Assembly (NCBI GenBank): GCA_902769255.1
Contig: CACXOM010000009.1
Span: 1-56,942 of the forward strand
Direction of reading: 5' to 3'
Origin: Oscillospiraceae bacterium
Lineage (GTDB): Bacteria > Bacillota > Clostridia > Oscillospirales > Acutalibacteraceae
DNA length: 56,942 nucleotides
In this document: positions 40,916 to 54,586 of the stretch, piece after piece
Layout: every line of letters starts with the position of its first letter
Numbering within the stretch: the first letter of the stretch is position 1
The notes under the pieces: model-generated
Told to the model about the DNA's origin: nothing
What the model saw: only the letters and a program-made list of their open reading frames with translations
Databases searched by the model: none
Position numbers and translations under genes: made by a program

Positions 40916-43252
40916 ATGAGAGAGAAAATTCTTTTTGATGAAAAATGGCTTTTTCACAAAGGCGATGTAAAAATTAAAACTCCGCAGGTAAAAGGCCCTA
41001 CCTATTCTTCGGCAAAAACCGAGCGCAAAAAACAAGGCCCTGCTTGCATTTACTATAACGATGCGATTGACGATTTTCGCACCGACGTTGAATTTAACGC
41101 TGACAAATGGGTTGAAGTTAATTTGCCTCACGACTATATTATTTCGGGCGAGGTTAAAGAGCAAAACAACCCAGCTTTAGGCTTTTTTGACTATGAAAAC
41201 GGCTGGTATAGAAAGCATTTTACCCTTGGCGATGATGATAAAAACAAAAGAATTACCCTTTATTTTGAGGGCGTTGCAACAAGATGTATTGTTTATTTAA
41301 ACGGTTGCGAGTTAAAGCACAACCTTTGCGGTTACACCCCGTTTGAAGTTGATATTACCGATTATGTTCAGTTTAATAAAGATAACGTTCTCGCTGTTTA
41401 CACTTATTATGACGACAACGAGGGTTGGTGGTACCAAGGCGGTGGCATTTTCCGCCATGTTTGGCTTAACAAAACCGACAATTTGGCGGTTGATTTATAC
41501 GGCGTTTATGCAAAACCCGTTTTTGAAAAAAACGAGTGGAGCGTTTTGTTTGAAACAACGCTTTTAAACAATTATTTTGAAGATAAAACCGCTAAAATCA
41601 TTACCGAAATTAAAGATAAAAACGGTGAAGTTTTATGCTTTGCCAACGCAAATTTAAGCGTTGAAAAGCAAAGCAAAAACACCGCAAAATATAGCGTGAA
41701 AGTGCAAAACCCTATTCTTTGGGATTTAGATAATCCTTATCTATACACAATTGAAACCGCCGTTGTTTTAAACGGTGAAACAGTTGATATTTACACAACA
41801 AAAACAGGTTTTCGATATTTTTCAATAGATGCCGAAAAAGGCTTTTTCCTAAACGGCAAAAAAACTGTTATAAAAGGTGTTTGCGGTCACGGCGACTTTG
41901 GACTTACAGGCAAAGCCGTGCCTGACAACATTTTTAGATACAAAGTTAAAATGATGAAAGAAATGGGCGCAAACGGCTACCGTTGCTCGCACTATCCGCA
42001 AGCCGAAAGCATGATGGACGCACTCGATGAAAACGGCTTTATTGTAATGTGCGAAAGCCGTTGGTTTGACTCATCTGACGAGGGCAAACACGCTGTTGAA
42101 ACTCATATTAAGCGTGACAGAAACCGACCGAGCGTATTTATGTGGTCGCTTGGCAACGAAGAATTTTACCACATAACAGACGAAGGCAGAAGAATTAACA
42201 AAACGCTTTACTATTTAGCAAAAAAACTTGACGACAGCAGAATTATCACATCGGCAGTATCGGTACAACCCGAAAATTCGACTGTTTTTGACGAGTGCGA
42301 CGCTGTCGGCGTAAACTATAACCATTGGAGTTACAAAAAAATTCACGATATTAACCCCGAAAAACCTATGTATGTAAGCGAGTGTTGCGCAACCGGTACA
42401 ACAAGAGGTTGGTATTTCCCCGACTGCGCCGAAAAAGGCTATTTAACCGCTTATGATTCCGCAGTAAACGCTTGGTGGACTTCAAGAGAGCAGTTTATGC
42501 AACACTTTATTTCTTCGCCTTGGCTGTTCGGTTTTTACCAATGGATTGCATTTGAACATAGAGGCGAGGCGGCTTGGCCGCGAGTTTGCTCGCAAGCCGG
42601 CGCAATTGATTTGTTTTTGCAGAAAAAAGACGCTTTTTATCAAAATTTGGCGCATTTTACCGATGGCAATACCGCCCCAATGGTACACCTTTTACCACAT
42701 TGGAATTGGCAAGGGCTTGAGGGCGAAAAAATCAGAGTTTTTGCCTACACAAATTGCGATGAATTAGAATTAAAATTAAACGGCAAAACCATTTCAAAAG
42801 AAAAAATCAAAAAGTTTACTCACGGCGAATGGTATGTGCCTTACGAGCAGGGCAAAATTGAGTGCATTGGCTATATTAACGGTAAAAAAGTCGCTTGCGA
42901 TTTTGCCGAAACTACTGATAAAGCAGTCGCTTTAAAACTTAAAGTTGATAACGAGGGTGATATTTCGCCAAACGGCGAAGATATCGCAATGATAACCTGC
43001 TACTGCGTTGATAAAGAGGGCCGTCAAGTGCCGAACGCTTCGCCTGAAGTTAGTTTTTCTTGCAATGAATTTGGCATGGTTGTAGCAACAGGCTCTTCTG
43101 TTTCCGACCACAAAAGCGTAACTGAAACTACAAGAAAAATGTATGCCGGCAAAATCGGCATTGCAGTAAAGGTTGGCAAACAAAAAGGAACTTTAAAAGT
43201 TTTTGCAACTGCTGAAAACCTTGAAACCGCAGTTTTAAATATTGATTTATAA
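40916..43252 (+). CDS. Glycoside hydrolase family 2 enzyme (beta-galactosidase-like)
   Basis: 778 residues, no signal peptide. Domains: sugar-binding jelly-roll (about 1-190, ending GWWYQGGGIFRHVW), immunoglobulin-like domain (about 195-300), TIM barrel (about 300-600), then C-terminal beta domains with DUF4982 and Big-like character. Acid/base Glu 415 in WSLGNEE and nucleophile Glu 489 in MYVSECC; FRCSHYP-like YRCSHYP at 355-361 fits family 2. Likely a cytoplasmic beta-galactosidase acting on imported oligosaccharides; beta-glucuronidase or other GH2 specificity is possible. Upstream start choice is clear (GGGGAG). No sugar transporter adjoins it. Confidence 0.9.
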   Translation: MREKILFDEKWLFHKGDVKIKTPQVKGPTYSSAKTERKKQGPACIYYNDAIDDFRTDVEFNADKWVEVNLPHDYIISGEVKEQNNPALGFFDYENGWYRKHFTLGDDDKNKRITLYFEGVATRCIVYLNGCELKHNLCGYTPFEVDITDYVQFNKDNVLAVYTYYDDNEGWWYQGGGIFRHVWLNKTDNLAVDLYGVYAKPVFEKNEWSVLFETTLLNNYFEDKTAKIITEIKDKNGEVLCFANANLSVEKQSKNTAKYSVKVQNPILWDLDNPYLYTIETAVVLNGETVDIYTTKTGFRYFSIDAEKGFFLNGKKTVIKGVCGHGDFGLTGKAVPDNIFRYKVKMMKEMGANGYRCSHYPQAESMMDALDENGFIVMCESRWFDSSDEGKHAVETHIKRDRNRPSVFMWSLGNEEFYHITDEGRRINKTLYYLAKKLDDSRIITSAVSVQPENSTVFDECDAVGVNYNHWSYKKIHDINPEKPMYVSECCATGTTRGWYFPDCAEKGYLTAYDSAVNAWWTSREQFMQHFISSPWLFGFYQWIAFEHRGEAAWPRVCSQAGAIDLFLQKKDAFYQNLAHFTDGNTAPMVHLLPHWNWQGLEGEKIRVFAYTNCDELELKLNGKTISKEKIKKFTHGEWYVPYEQGKIECIGYINGKKVACDFAETTDKAVALKLKVDNEGDISPNGEDIAMITCYCVDKEGRQVPNASPEVSFSCNEFGMVVATGSSVSDHKSVTETTRKMYAGKIGIAVKVGKQKGTLKVFATAENLETAVLNIDL

Positions 43253-43263
43253 AAAGACACACA

Positions 43264-43295
43264 AAAAAGCCTCAGGTAAAAACCTGAGGCTTTTA
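43264..43295. terminator. Bidirectional terminator between GH2 gene and rpoC
   Basis: Perfect 13-bp stem AAAAGCCTCAGGT / ACCTGAGGCTTTT with a four-base A loop. Confidence 0.9.
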
Positions 43296-43304
43296 AATTG
43301 TTAA

Positions 43305-46892
<3,588 letters not shown>

Positions 46893-46897
46893 AAATT

Positions 46898-49800
46898 TTA
46901 TTCCTCCCCGTCATTAGTGTAATCGTCATCAATATATTCTTCTTCGGCGTCATCGATGTAGTCGTCAAAATCTTCGTCTGTCGGCTCTTCATCGGTTATA
47001 GCCTCGCCGTTTTCATCTTCAAGACCGAAACCTGTCAAATCGTCTGCAACTACCGAAGCATTCGGGTCTTCGACTCTTTCTTCTTTCGGTGCAGGAATTA
47101 AATCGTCATCATCTTCAAAAGACTGTTTAATATCAATCTCGTTATCGTCTTTATCAAGCACTTTTATGTCGAGTGCAAGCGATTGCAACTCTTTAATAAG
47201 TACCTTAAACGATTCAGGAATACCCGGTTTTGGAATATTGTTACCTTTAACGATTGACTCGTAAGTTTTAACACGACCTACAACATCGTCAGATTTTACA
47301 GTAAGAATTTCCTGCAAGGTATAAGCAGCGCCGTATGCTTCGAGCGCCCAAACTTCCATTTCACCGAAACGCTGACCGCCGAACTGTGCTTTACCACCGA
47401 GCGGTTGTTGAGTAACAAGTGAATAAGGACCTGTTGAACGAGCGTGTATTTTATCATCAACTAAGTGATGGAGTTTGAGATAATACATATAACCAACGGT
47501 TACACGGTTATCAAACGGTAAACCTGTTCTACCGTCATAAAGTTGAACTTTACCGTCTTCGGCATAACCTGCCATTTTAAGACATTCACGAATATCAGAC
47601 TCGTGAGCACCGTCAAATACTCTTGTGCAAACTTTCCAGCCGAGCGCTTTTGCAGCGTAGCCCAAATGCACTTCAAGCACCTGACCGATATTCATACGAG
47701 AAGGTACGCCGAGTGGGTTAAGCACGATATCAAGCGGAGTACCATCTGGCAAGAACGGCATATCTTCTTGCGGTAAAATACGTGAAACGACACCTTTGTT
47801 ACCGTGACGACCAGCCATTTTATCGCCGACCGAGATTTTTCTCTTTTGAGCGATATAGCAACGAACAACCATATTAACGCCGGGGTTCAACTCGCTCGAA
47901 TTATCACGAGTAAACACCTTAACATCAACGATTGTACCATATTGACCGTGAGGTACTCTAAGCGAAGTATCACGAACTTCTCTTGCTTTTTCACCGAAAA
48001 TTGCACGAAGAAGTCGCTCTTCAGCGGTGAGTTCTGTTTCACCTTTCGGTGTAACTTTACCAACAAGAATATCGCCTGCGCCAACTTCAGCACCAATACG
48101 AATAATACCTCTTTCATCAAGGTCTTTTAAAGCATCTTCACCAACATTCGGAATATCACGAGTAATTTCTTCAGGTCCGAGTTTGGTATCTCTTGCCTCT
48201 AATTCGTATTCTTCAATATGAACAGATGTAAATACATCTTCTTTAACAAGTCTTTCATTAAGCAAAACAGCGTCCTCGTAGTTATAACCTTCCCAAGTCA
48301 TAAATCCGATAAGCATATTTTTACCAAGTGCGATTTCACCGTCTTTAGTAGCAGGACCGTCAGCGATTACATCGCCTTTTTTAACTTTTTCGCCCTCTTG
48401 AACAATAGGTTTCTGGTTTACACAAGAACCTTGGTTAGAACGGGTAAATCTAATTAAATCGTAAACATCGGTTTCGCCTTCGTCAGTCAAAATTTCAACT
48501 TTGCCTGCCGAAACTTTTGTAACAGTACCGTCATTACGGCAAATTACTGTAACACCCGAGTCAACCGCTGCTTTATATTCCATACCTGTGCCGACAATCG
48601 GCGATTCGGTAGTAAGAAGCGGAACAGCCTGACGTTGCATGTTTGAACCCATCAAAGCACGGTTTGCGTCATCGTTTTCAAGGAACGGAATCATAGCAGT
48701 AGCAACCGATACAATCATTCGAGGAGATACGTCCATATAATCAGCGGCTGTATTCTCAATTTCTATAAATTCATCTTGATGACGGCAGTTGATAATTCTT
48801 CTTTTGAAATGACCCTCATCGTCCAAAGGCTCATTCGCCTGTGCGATGATAAACTCGTCTTCTTCGTCAGCTGCCATATAAATAACTTCATCAGTTACAA
48901 TGCCTTTTTCTTTATCAACCTTACGGTAAGGCGCTTCGATAAAGCCGTATTCATTAATTTTTGCAAAAGTAGCAAGGTGTGAAATAAGTCCGATGTTAGG
49001 ACCTTCAGGAGTTTCGATTGAGCACATTCTGCCGTAATGAGTGTAGTGAACGTCACGAACCTCAAATCCGGCACGGTCTCTCGAAAGACCGCCGGGACCG
49101 AGTGCAGAAAGTCTACGTTTATGAGTAAGCTCTGCGAGCGGGTTGATTTGGTCCATAAACTGTGAAAGCGGTGAAGAACCGAAAAATTCACGAATAGCCG
49201 CTACAACTGGGCGAATGTTAATAAGAGTTTGCGGTAAAATTTGCTCAGATTCTTGAGTTTGAATAGCCATTTTCTCACGAATAACTCTTTCCATTCTTGC
49301 AAAACCGATTCTAAATTGATTTTGCAACAACTCGCCTACCGAACGAATTCTACGGTTGCCCAAGTGGTCGATATCGTCAACTGAACCCACACCTGCAGGA
49401 AGTCCGCAAATATAGTTCATTGAAGCGTAAATATCATCAAGCGTTACATTATTAGGAATTAAATCACGATGGCGCTCAACAAAAGCTTCTTTAATTTCAT
49501 CTTCGTTTTCGCACTCGTTTAAAATTTCCATTAAAACGCTATAGCAAACTTTTTCGTTAATGCCGTATTCAGCCACGTCAAAATCAACGAAGTCGTTAGC
49601 ATCTACCATACCGTTTGAAAGAATTTTTCTTTCAACTTCTTCGCCTTCATATTCTATATTAATATAAGCCTCTTTAACACCGATTTTCTCGAAATATTCC
49701 GCTTTTTCACGGTTAATAATTTCGCCGGGCTCGGCAATAACTTCGCCTGAAGCAGGGTCGCAAATAGGACGGGAAAGTTTTTTACCCGTAAGACGAACGC

Positions 49801-50647
49801 TTAAGCAAAGTTTCTTATTATATTTGTGTCTGCCGACTCTTGATAAATCATATCTTCTCGGGTCAAAAAGGAGATTGTGAAGATGAGTTTGCGCACCGTC
49901 AACCGTAAAAGGCTCGCCCGGACGAAGTTTTTTGTAAACTTCCAAAAGCGCATTTTCAACAGAATCAGAAACATCTTTTTCAAGTGTGGAGAAAAGTCTG
50001 TCAGACTCGCCCAAAACATCAAGAATTTCAACATTTGAAGCCAAACCTAATGCTCTGGCAAAAGTAGTCATAGGTAATTTGCGGTTTTTATCAATACGAA
50101 CATACATAATATCGTTATGGTCAGTTTCGTATTCAATCCAAGCGCCACGGTTTGGAATTATTGTAGAATTAAAGAGTTCTTTACCGGTTTTGTCAACCTC
50201 ATAAGAAAAGTAAACGCCGGGAGAACGAACCAATTGCGAAACAATAACTCTTTCAGCACCGTTTATAATAAAAGTACCTGCGTCTGTCATTAACGGGAAA
50301 TCACCCATATAAACTTCGCTTTCTTTTATTTCGCCTGTTTCTTTGTTAAGAAGTCTGGCACGAACTCGAAGCGGAGCAGCGTAAGTAGCATCTCTTTCTT
50401 TACATTCAGCGATACTGTATTTCGGCTCGTCATCAATACGATAATCAATGAAACTTAAAACCAAATTATCGTTGTGGTCGGTAATAGAATCAATGTCTTT
50501 AAAAACTTCTTTAAGACCTTCTTCCAAAAACCATTGATATGAGTTTTTCTGAACTTCAATCAAATTCGGCATTTCCAGAACTTCGTTGATTTTCTGAAAA
50601 CTCATTCTCGTGTTTTTACCAAGCTTTACCGGTTTAACATTAACCAT
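46898..50647 (-). CDS. rpoB: RNA polymerase subunit beta
   Basis: 1249 residues. The rifampicin cluster region reads [20 protein letters not shown] with the standard Asp, His and Ser/Leu residues, so no resistance substitution is obvious. [19 protein letters not shown], the active-site [12 protein letters not shown] and the C-terminal [19 protein letters not shown] are canonical. A strongly acidic tail of about 55 residues ([18 protein letters not shown]) extends beyond the conserved end. Its promoter is at 50809-50837, with a leader of about 155 nt and an AAAGGAGTG site. Confidence 0.98.
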   Translation of the reverse strand: MVNVKPVKLGKNTRMSFQKINEVLEMPNLIEVQKNSYQWFLEEGLKEVFKDIDSITDHNDNLVLSFIDYRIDDEPKYSIAECKERDATYAAPLRVRARLLNKETGEIKESEVYMGDFPLMTDAGTFIINGAERVIVSQLVRSPGVYFSYEVDKTGKELFNSTIIPNRGAWIEYETDHNDIMYVRIDKNRKLPMTTFARALGLASNVEILDVLGESDRLFSTLEKDVSDSVENALLEVYKKLRPGEPFTVDGAQTHLHNLLFDPRRYDLSRVGRHKYNKKLCLSVRLTGKKLSRPICDPASGEVIAEPGEIINREKAEYFEKIGVKEAYINIEYEGEEVERKILSNGMVDANDFVDFDVAEYGINEKVCYSVLMEILNECENEDEIKEAFVERHRDLIPNNVTLDDIYASMNYICGLPAGVGSVDDIDHLGNRRIRSVGELLQNQFRIGFARMERVIREKMAIQTQESEQILPQTLINIRPVVAAIREFFGSSPLSQFMDQINPLAELTHKRRLSALGPGGLSRDRAGFEVRDVHYTHYGRMCSIETPEGPNIGLISHLATFAKINEYGFIEAPYRKVDKEKGIVTDEVIYMAADEEDEFIIAQANEPLDDEGHFKRRIINCRHQDEFIEIENTAADYMDVSPRMIVSVATAMIPFLENDDANRALMGSNMQRQAVPLLTTESPIVGTGMEYKAAVDSGVTVICRNDGTVTKVSAGKVEILTDEGETDVYDLIRFTRSNQGSCVNQKPIVQEGEKVKKGDVIADGPATKDGEIALGKNMLIGFMTWEGYNYEDAVLLNERLVKEDVFTSVHIEEYELEARDTKLGPEEITRDIPNVGEDALKDLDERGIIRIGAEVGAGDILVGKVTPKGETELTAEERLLRAIFGEKAREVRDTSLRVPHGQYGTIVDVKVFTRDNSSELNPGVNMVVRCYIAQKRKISVGDKMAGRHGNKGVVSRILPQEDMPFLPDGTPLDIVLNPLGVPSRMNIGQVLEVHLGYAAKALGWKVCTRVFDGAHESDIRECLKMAGYAEDGKVQLYDGRTGLPFDNRVTVGYMYYLKLHHLVDDKIHARSTGPYSLVTQQPLGGKAQFGGQRFGEMEVWALEAYGAAYTLQEILTVKSDDVVGRVKTYESIVKGNNIPKPGIPESFKVLIKELQSLALDIKVLDKDDNEIDIKQSFEDDDDLIPAPKEERVEDPNASVVADDLTGFGLEDENGEAITDEEPTDEDFDDYIDDAEEEYIDDDYTNDGEE

Positions 50648-50726
50648 AGGCTTTTCTTCACTCCTTTAATATTAATACGGCTGTAACATTGATTATTGTT
50701 TTAATAAATCTCAATCAAAACGGTAC

Positions 50727-50755
50727 TTGACAATTCATAAAACATTCGCTATAAT
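50727..50755 (+). promoter_or_regulatory. Perfect consensus promoter inside the rpoB leader, pointing to rpmB
   Basis: TTGACA, 17-bp spacer, TATAAT: an exact sigma-A consensus, starting transcription near 50762, some 190 bases upstream of rpmB and antisense to the rpoB 5' leader. Confidence 0.75.
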
Positions 50756-50771
50756 CAATGTAGCAACAAAG

Positions 50772-50797
50772 CATAATTGGGCATTTTACCCATTATG
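50772..50797. other. Hairpin at the 5' ends of both rpoB and distal rpmB transcripts
   Basis: CATAAT-T-GGG (50772-50781) pairs with CCC-ATTATG (50789-50797) around a seven-base loop; one bulged T. It lies about 10 bases after the plus-strand start and about 5 bases after the minus-strand start. Confidence 0.6.
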
Positions 50798-50808
50798 TGC
50801 AGTTTAAT

Positions 50809-50837
50809 ATTATATAATATAATATTAGAAAAGTCAA
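50809..50837 (-). promoter_or_regulatory. rpoBC promoter
   Basis: Minus strand -35 TTGACT, 17-bp spacer, -10 TATAAT; predicted start near 50802. Confidence 0.75.
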
Positions 50838-50877
50838 GCGGTTTTTGGAAGTTTTTTTACTTTTTTTAAAAAAATAC

Positions 50878-50906
50878 TTGATTTTTCTCTTAAAATCTGT
50901 TAAAAT
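50878..50906 (+). promoter_or_regulatory. Proximal rpmB promoter
   Basis: -35 TTGATT, 17-bp spacer, -10 TAAAAT, about 45 bases before the rpmB ATG. Confidence 0.6.
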
Positions 50907-50950
50907 AACTTTTGCTAATTATCTTTTTTATAAATTAAGGAGGTGCAGTT

Positions 50951-51139
50951 ATGGCTAAATGCGATTACTGCGGAAAGTCAGTAACCTTTGGTATTAAGGT
51001 TTCTCACTCGCACAGAAGATCAAACAGAACATGGAAACCGAATGTAAAAAGAGTAAAGGCTGTTGTAAACGGTACTCCTAAAAGAGTATATGCCTGCACC
51101 AGATGTTTACGTTCGGGCAAAGTTGACAGAGCTGTTTAA
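50951..51139 (+). CDS. rpmB: 50S ribosomal protein L28
   Basis: 62 residues with the four-Cys (C+) zinc site: CDYCGKS at the N-terminus and CTRCLRSG near the C-terminus, with the conserved basic centre VSHSHRRSNRTWKPNVKRV. A late-assembly protein of the large subunit. Its presence as the zinc form suggests a zinc-free paralogue could exist elsewhere, but none is here. AAGGAGGTG ribosome site. Monocistronic. Confidence 0.97.
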   Translation: MAKCDYCGKSVTFGIKVSHSHRRSNRTWKPNVKRVKAVVNGTPKRVYACTRCLRSGKVDRAV

Positions 51140-51172
51140 TTTAATTGCTTGTCAGTTTTTGATTATTAGTTA

Positions 51173-51207
51173 AAAAAAGACGGTCGGTGAAAACCAACCG
51201 TCTTTTT
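51173..51207. terminator. Bidirectional terminator after rpmB
   Basis: 15-bp stem AAAAAGACGGTCGGT / ACCAACCGTCTTTTT with one mismatch and a GAAA loop; serves rpmB and the convergent Big2 gene. Confidence 0.85.
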
Positions 51208-51218
51208 AATTTTGCTTT

Positions 51219-52046
51219 TTAGACTACTGTAATAACCACTTTATATTTATTTTTGCCTACTGTTTTGCTCAAAGCGGCTTTTCCTTTTGATTTACCTATA
51301 AACTTACCCTTTTTAATCTTAACAATTTTAGGGTTTTTGTTTTTCCAAGAAACACTTTTTAAATTAATTTTAGGCAAAGTTTTAGATTTGCCTTTTTTAA
51401 TTTTATAAGTCCTCATATTTACGCAAACAGTAGTTGTTGCAGAAGCGCCGTTAGAAAGTTTAGCGGTAACGCTTACTGCACCGAGCGACTTGCCTGTAAC
51501 TTTGCCGTTTTTATCAACCGTTGCAATTTTTTTGTTGGAACTCGACCATTTAATATCGCCCGCCTGCGTTCCATCAGGAATACATTTCAACGGCAAATTA
51601 ATGCTGCCGCCGACACTTAAATAATATTTTGAACTGTAAAACTCTATTTTTTCTGCATATTCGGTAGCGTCAGAAGCCTTTAGAGTGTAAGTACCGCTTT
51701 TAAATGTTGAATTATAAAGCGAAACTTTATAACTGCCTTTTTTCAAAAAAACTGTTTCTACAAACTTTTTAGTTTCTTTTGACTCTAAAACCTTATTAAA
51801 ACCGCTGTCACGCACAACAATTTTAGATTTTACCGAGCTTGAATAACTAAACTTAATTTTATAATCTCTTTTTAAATTCAGGCTGTATTTTACAGAGCCG
51901 TAATAATCGCTCAAATTTCCTTTTTCGGTTTTTCCGAGTTGCAATTCGGGATAATCCAGCGCAAAAGCGCTAACAGGTGCCAAAACCGCAACAAAAATCG
52001 ATAAAACCAAAGCAAAACACAGCGATTTTAAATTTAAACCTTTCAT
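51219..52046 (-). CDS. Secreted Big2 (bacterial Ig-like) domain protein
   Basis: 275 residues from ATG 52046 (AAAGGT nine bases upstream). Signal peptide about 1-30, cut after SAFA. A beta-sandwich of about 100 residues resembling a pre-peptidase C-terminal/CBM-like domain follows (YYGSVKYSLNLKRDYKIKF to FKSGTYTLKA). Then a Big2 domain with the diagnostic WSSSNKKIATVDKNGKVTG (about 164-182) and a partial second one (VSWKNKNPKIVKIKKGKF). Lys-rich toward the end. No anchor motif, so secreted or wall-associated. Likely a surface or adhesion accessory; function unknown. Confidence 0.82.
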   Translation of the reverse strand: MKGLNLKSLCFALVLSIFVAVLAPVSAFALDYPELQLGKTEKGNLSDYYGSVKYSLNLKRDYKIKFSYSSSVKSKIVVRDSGFNKVLESKETKKFVETVFLKKGSYKVSLYNSTFKSGTYTLKASDATEYAEKIEFYSSKYYLSVGGSINLPLKCIPDGTQAGDIKWSSSNKKIATVDKNGKVTGKSLGAVSVTAKLSNGASATTTVCVNMRTYKIKKGKSKTLPKINLKSVSWKNKNPKIVKIKKGKFIGKSKGKAALSKTVGKNKYKVVITVV

Positions 52047-52114
52047 ATCAATCATACCTTTCACGCATATTTTATTATAAAAATGTGTTGCAAATATGAT
52101 GAACTTTTAAAAAA

Positions 52115-53245
52115 TTAGTCAAGTCCTGTAACTTTACTGAAATTCTCTAATTTTTCAATTTTTGCCTGTTTAACCTTGTTTTCAACATAACCTTTATATT
52201 TTTCGGCAGAATAATTTTCTAAAATCTCGCTTTTAACCTCGGCAAAGCTCGAATAACCGCCGGCTGTTCTTTTTTTGCAAACGCCAAAATAAGCAATTTT
52301 TTTCTTTGTTTTCGGGCGAACACCGAGATAAACGTCTGAAAATCCGCCAACTTTCAAATTAATAGCCTCTTTATAAAAATTAGGATAATTTTTCTGCTTT
52401 TCGGCGGCGTTAGCATTATTTATATCCATAGTCTGTTTAAAAACAAACCTGCTAATATCATTTCTTACAAAGTTTAAATCGTTTCCGTCTTTAATTGCCT
52501 GTCTAACATTTTTCAAAATCGCTTTAGCGCTGTCTTTGTTATAATTATTCGACTTGTCGTCATAATAAGCATAATAAATATCAAAATTATAACTGTCAGT
52601 GTTTTTATATTTTTCATCTTTAACTTTGTCGAACCATTTTTCCAAAACGCTGTCATCAGCATACAAAGGCTTGCCTTTTTTCGATAAAACAGCCACATTT
52701 TTCTCTTTTAACTTATTATAGTAATAATCATAATACTCTTTTTCGCTAAAAGCTTTATCTTTATCTTTATTTTTATTCTCGTTTTTAAAACTTTCTAAAA
52801 ACGCCTTATAAGTTGCTTTTTCTTCGCTCAAAATGCCGTTTTCTTTGGCAATTTCAAGTTGAACTTTATATTCGGTAATTTCTTTAAGCGCCATATCTTG
52901 CAAATATTTTCTTGGGTTTGTGTTGTTGCCGTCATCGTCTTTAACTTCCAAATCCCAAAAATCTTCGTTAAGCTCTTCTTTATAATCTTTACCGAACTTG
53001 TTTACAACATATTCTTCATCAATCGCCATTCTTGCCGACAACTCTTCAGCGCTAATTTCAACACCGTTTATTTTCGCAACAATTTCATTGTCGTCAATAT
53101 TTTTGCTCTGCTCATAATAAACAAAAAACACCGAAGCGATTATTACCGTCAGCAAAAGCGGAGCTATTATTAAAATCGGTACCAATTTTGAAGTTTTCTT
53201 TTTTTGTCCGTGTTTATGGTTATGGTTATGTCTTGTTTCAGCCAT
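52115..53245 (-). CDS. Membrane-anchored SurA/PrsA-like foldase
   Basis: 376 residues. A His-rich cytoplasmic N-terminus (MAETRHNHNHKHGQKKK), one transmembrane anchor (about 21-43), then a SurA_N-like domain (EIVAKINGVEISAEELSARM) and a long helical, Lys/Asp/Tyr-rich extracellular part. A PpiC rotamase signature is not obvious; the stretch FSDVYLGVRPKTKKKIAYFG may be a divergent remnant, so it could be a holdase chaperone. Signal-anchor rather than PrsA lipoprotein. It lies between yfbR-like and Big2 genes on the metG transcript. Family call is moderate. Confidence 0.72.
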   Translation of the reverse strand: MAETRHNHNHKHGQKKKTSKLVPILIIAPLLLTVIIASVFFVYYEQSKNIDDNEIVAKINGVEISAEELSARMAIDEEYVVNKFGKDYKEELNEDFWDLEVKDDDGNNTNPRKYLQDMALKEITEYKVQLEIAKENGILSEEKATYKAFLESFKNENKNKDKDKAFSEKEYYDYYYNKLKEKNVAVLSKKGKPLYADDSVLEKWFDKVKDEKYKNTDSYNFDIYYAYYDDKSNNYNKDSAKAILKNVRQAIKDGNDLNFVRNDISRFVFKQTMDINNANAAEKQKNYPNFYKEAINLKVGGFSDVYLGVRPKTKKKIAYFGVCKKRTAGGYSSFAEVKSEILENYSAEKYKGYVENKVKQAKIEKLENFSKVTGLD

Positions 53246-53255
53246 TTTTTACTCC

Positions 53256-53825
53256 TTAATTAAGTTCATCTAAACTAAGCGAATAATAAGGGAAAAATTC
53301 TTTTAAGAAAATATTTGCCTCTTCGCAATCAATTTTTTCAATCGCGGTTGAAATGGTTTTTTTCGCCTGTTTAAACTCACAGTTTCCCATTTTAAGTTCT
53401 TCTTCACATTTTATAAGCGCCGAAATTTTATCGGCAGATTTTATTATTTTTCTATACTTTTCGTCATAGAACAAAATATCGTCAAAGTCGCCCTTTAAAT
53501 CATTCGGCAACAAATTTAAAAGTTTCTCATTAGCCTTTTTCTCAACATCTTTATAAGCGTCTTTCAACTCGCTGTTAAAATATTTTACAGGAGTCGGCAT
53601 ATCGCCAGTAATAATCTCGCTTGCATCGTGATAAAGCGCAATAACCGCCGCATAATTTTCATCATAATCTTTATTTAGTCGGCGGTTTCCTATAACGCAA
53701 AGCGCATGAGCAATAACCGCAACCTCGTGCGAGTGACTCACAAGCGACTCGTAAGAGGTGTTTCGCATTAAAGCCCAGCGGTTAATAAACTTCATTCTCG
53801 AAATAAATGCAAAAAATTTACTCAT
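53256..53825 (-). CDS. YfbR-like 5'-deoxynucleotidase (HD domain)
   Basis: 189 residues. HD-superfamily metal site: HSHEVAVIAH (His), ALYHDASEI (His-Asp) and KSADKISALIKCEEE (distal Asp). The N-terminal RWALMRNTSYESLVSHSHEV and TGDMPTPVKYFN match the YfbR family, which removes phosphate from deoxynucleoside 5'-monophosphates. Start ATG 53825 lies 9 bases after the tatD stop; its ribosome site AGGAG is in that gap. Confidence 0.9.
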   Translation of the reverse strand: MSKFFAFISRMKFINRWALMRNTSYESLVSHSHEVAVIAHALCVIGNRRLNKDYDENYAAVIALYHDASEIITGDMPTPVKYFNSELKDAYKDVEKKANEKLLNLLPNDLKGDFDDILFYDEKYRKIIKSADKISALIKCEEELKMGNCEFKQAKKTISTAIEKIDCEEANIFLKEFFPYYSLSLDELN

Positions 53826-53833
53826 ATATACTC

Positions 53834-54586
53834 CTAAAAATTAAAAATTTTTTCAGCGTTTTCACTTGTAACTTTATAAACTGTATCAACCGAAATTCCC
53901 TTTATCTCGGCGATTTTTTCGGCAATATATTTTATGTAATCGGAGCGGTTGCGCTTGCCCCTTTTCGGCACAGGCGACATATAAGGCGCATCGGTTTCAA
54001 GCACCAATTTTTCAAGCGGAATTTCCTTTACCACATTTGGCAAAACCTTTGCGTTTTTAAAAGTCACCGCTCCGCCTATTCCTAAATACATTCCTATTTT
54101 TACTATCTCTCTCGCCATTTCACAAGAACCAGAAAAACAATGCACAACGCCTTTCGGCTTATATTTTTTTAACAGTTCGAGCGAGTCGGCGTGCGCCTCT
54201 CTGTCGTGAAAAGTTATCGGCAAATTAAGTTTATTCGCTAAATCGAGTTGCTTTTCAAGTGAGTTTATTTGAACCTCTTTCGGAGAGTCGTCATAATAAT
54301 AATCAAGCCCTATTTCGCCGATTGCCCTAACTTTTTTATGGCTTGCTAAACTTTCAAGTTTTTGCTCGTCAAAAGGGCATTTTTTGGTATGATGCGGATA
54401 AATCCCCACAGCCGCATACAAAAAATCATATTTTTCGCACAACTTCAACACGCATTTAGCGTTTTCAAAATCAGTAGCGCAAGTCAAAATTTTGTCAACG
54501 CCGTTTTGCTTTAACTCGTCAAAAACGGTATCAAGCTCACCGCAAAACTGCTCGTCATCGTAATGAGCGTGTGTATCAATAATCAT
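53834..54586 (-). CDS. tatD: TatD-family metal-dependent DNase
   Basis: 250 residues, amidohydrolase-like barrel. Metal ligands: IDTHAHYDD (His-x-His), GEIGLDYYYD (Glu), FHDREAH, VHCFSGS and ETDAPYMSP (Asp). Family members trim DNA 3' ends or remove D-aminoacyl groups from tRNA. The start overlaps the metG stop by 4 bases (ATGA), so the two are translationally coupled; metG-tatD is a conserved Firmicute order. Confidence 0.95.
   Translation of the reverse strand: MIIDTHAHYDDEQFCGELDTVFDELKQNGVDKILTCATDFENAKCVLKLCEKYDFLYAAVGIYPHHTKKCPFDEQKLESLASHKKVRAIGEIGLDYYYDDSPKEVQINSLEKQLDLANKLNLPITFHDREAHADSLELLKKYKPKGVVHCFSGSCEMAREIVKIGMYLGIGGAVTFKNAKVLPNVVKEIPLEKLVLETDAPYMSPVPKRGKRNRSDYIKYIAEKIAEIKGISVDTVYKVTSENAEKIFNF

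Larger units (their letters stand above)
50648..50950. other. Divergent rpoB/rpmB intergenic region
   Basis: A 303-base gap without coding sequence. It holds one minus-strand promoter for rpoB, two plus-strand promoters toward rpmB and one hairpin that falls at the start of both transcripts. The rest is AT-rich. Confidence 0.7.

Noticed and set aside
50800-50830. AT-rich run as a replication origin
   Set aside because: No DnaA-box cluster and no dnaA or dnaN nearby; the run is explained by the rpoB -10 region.
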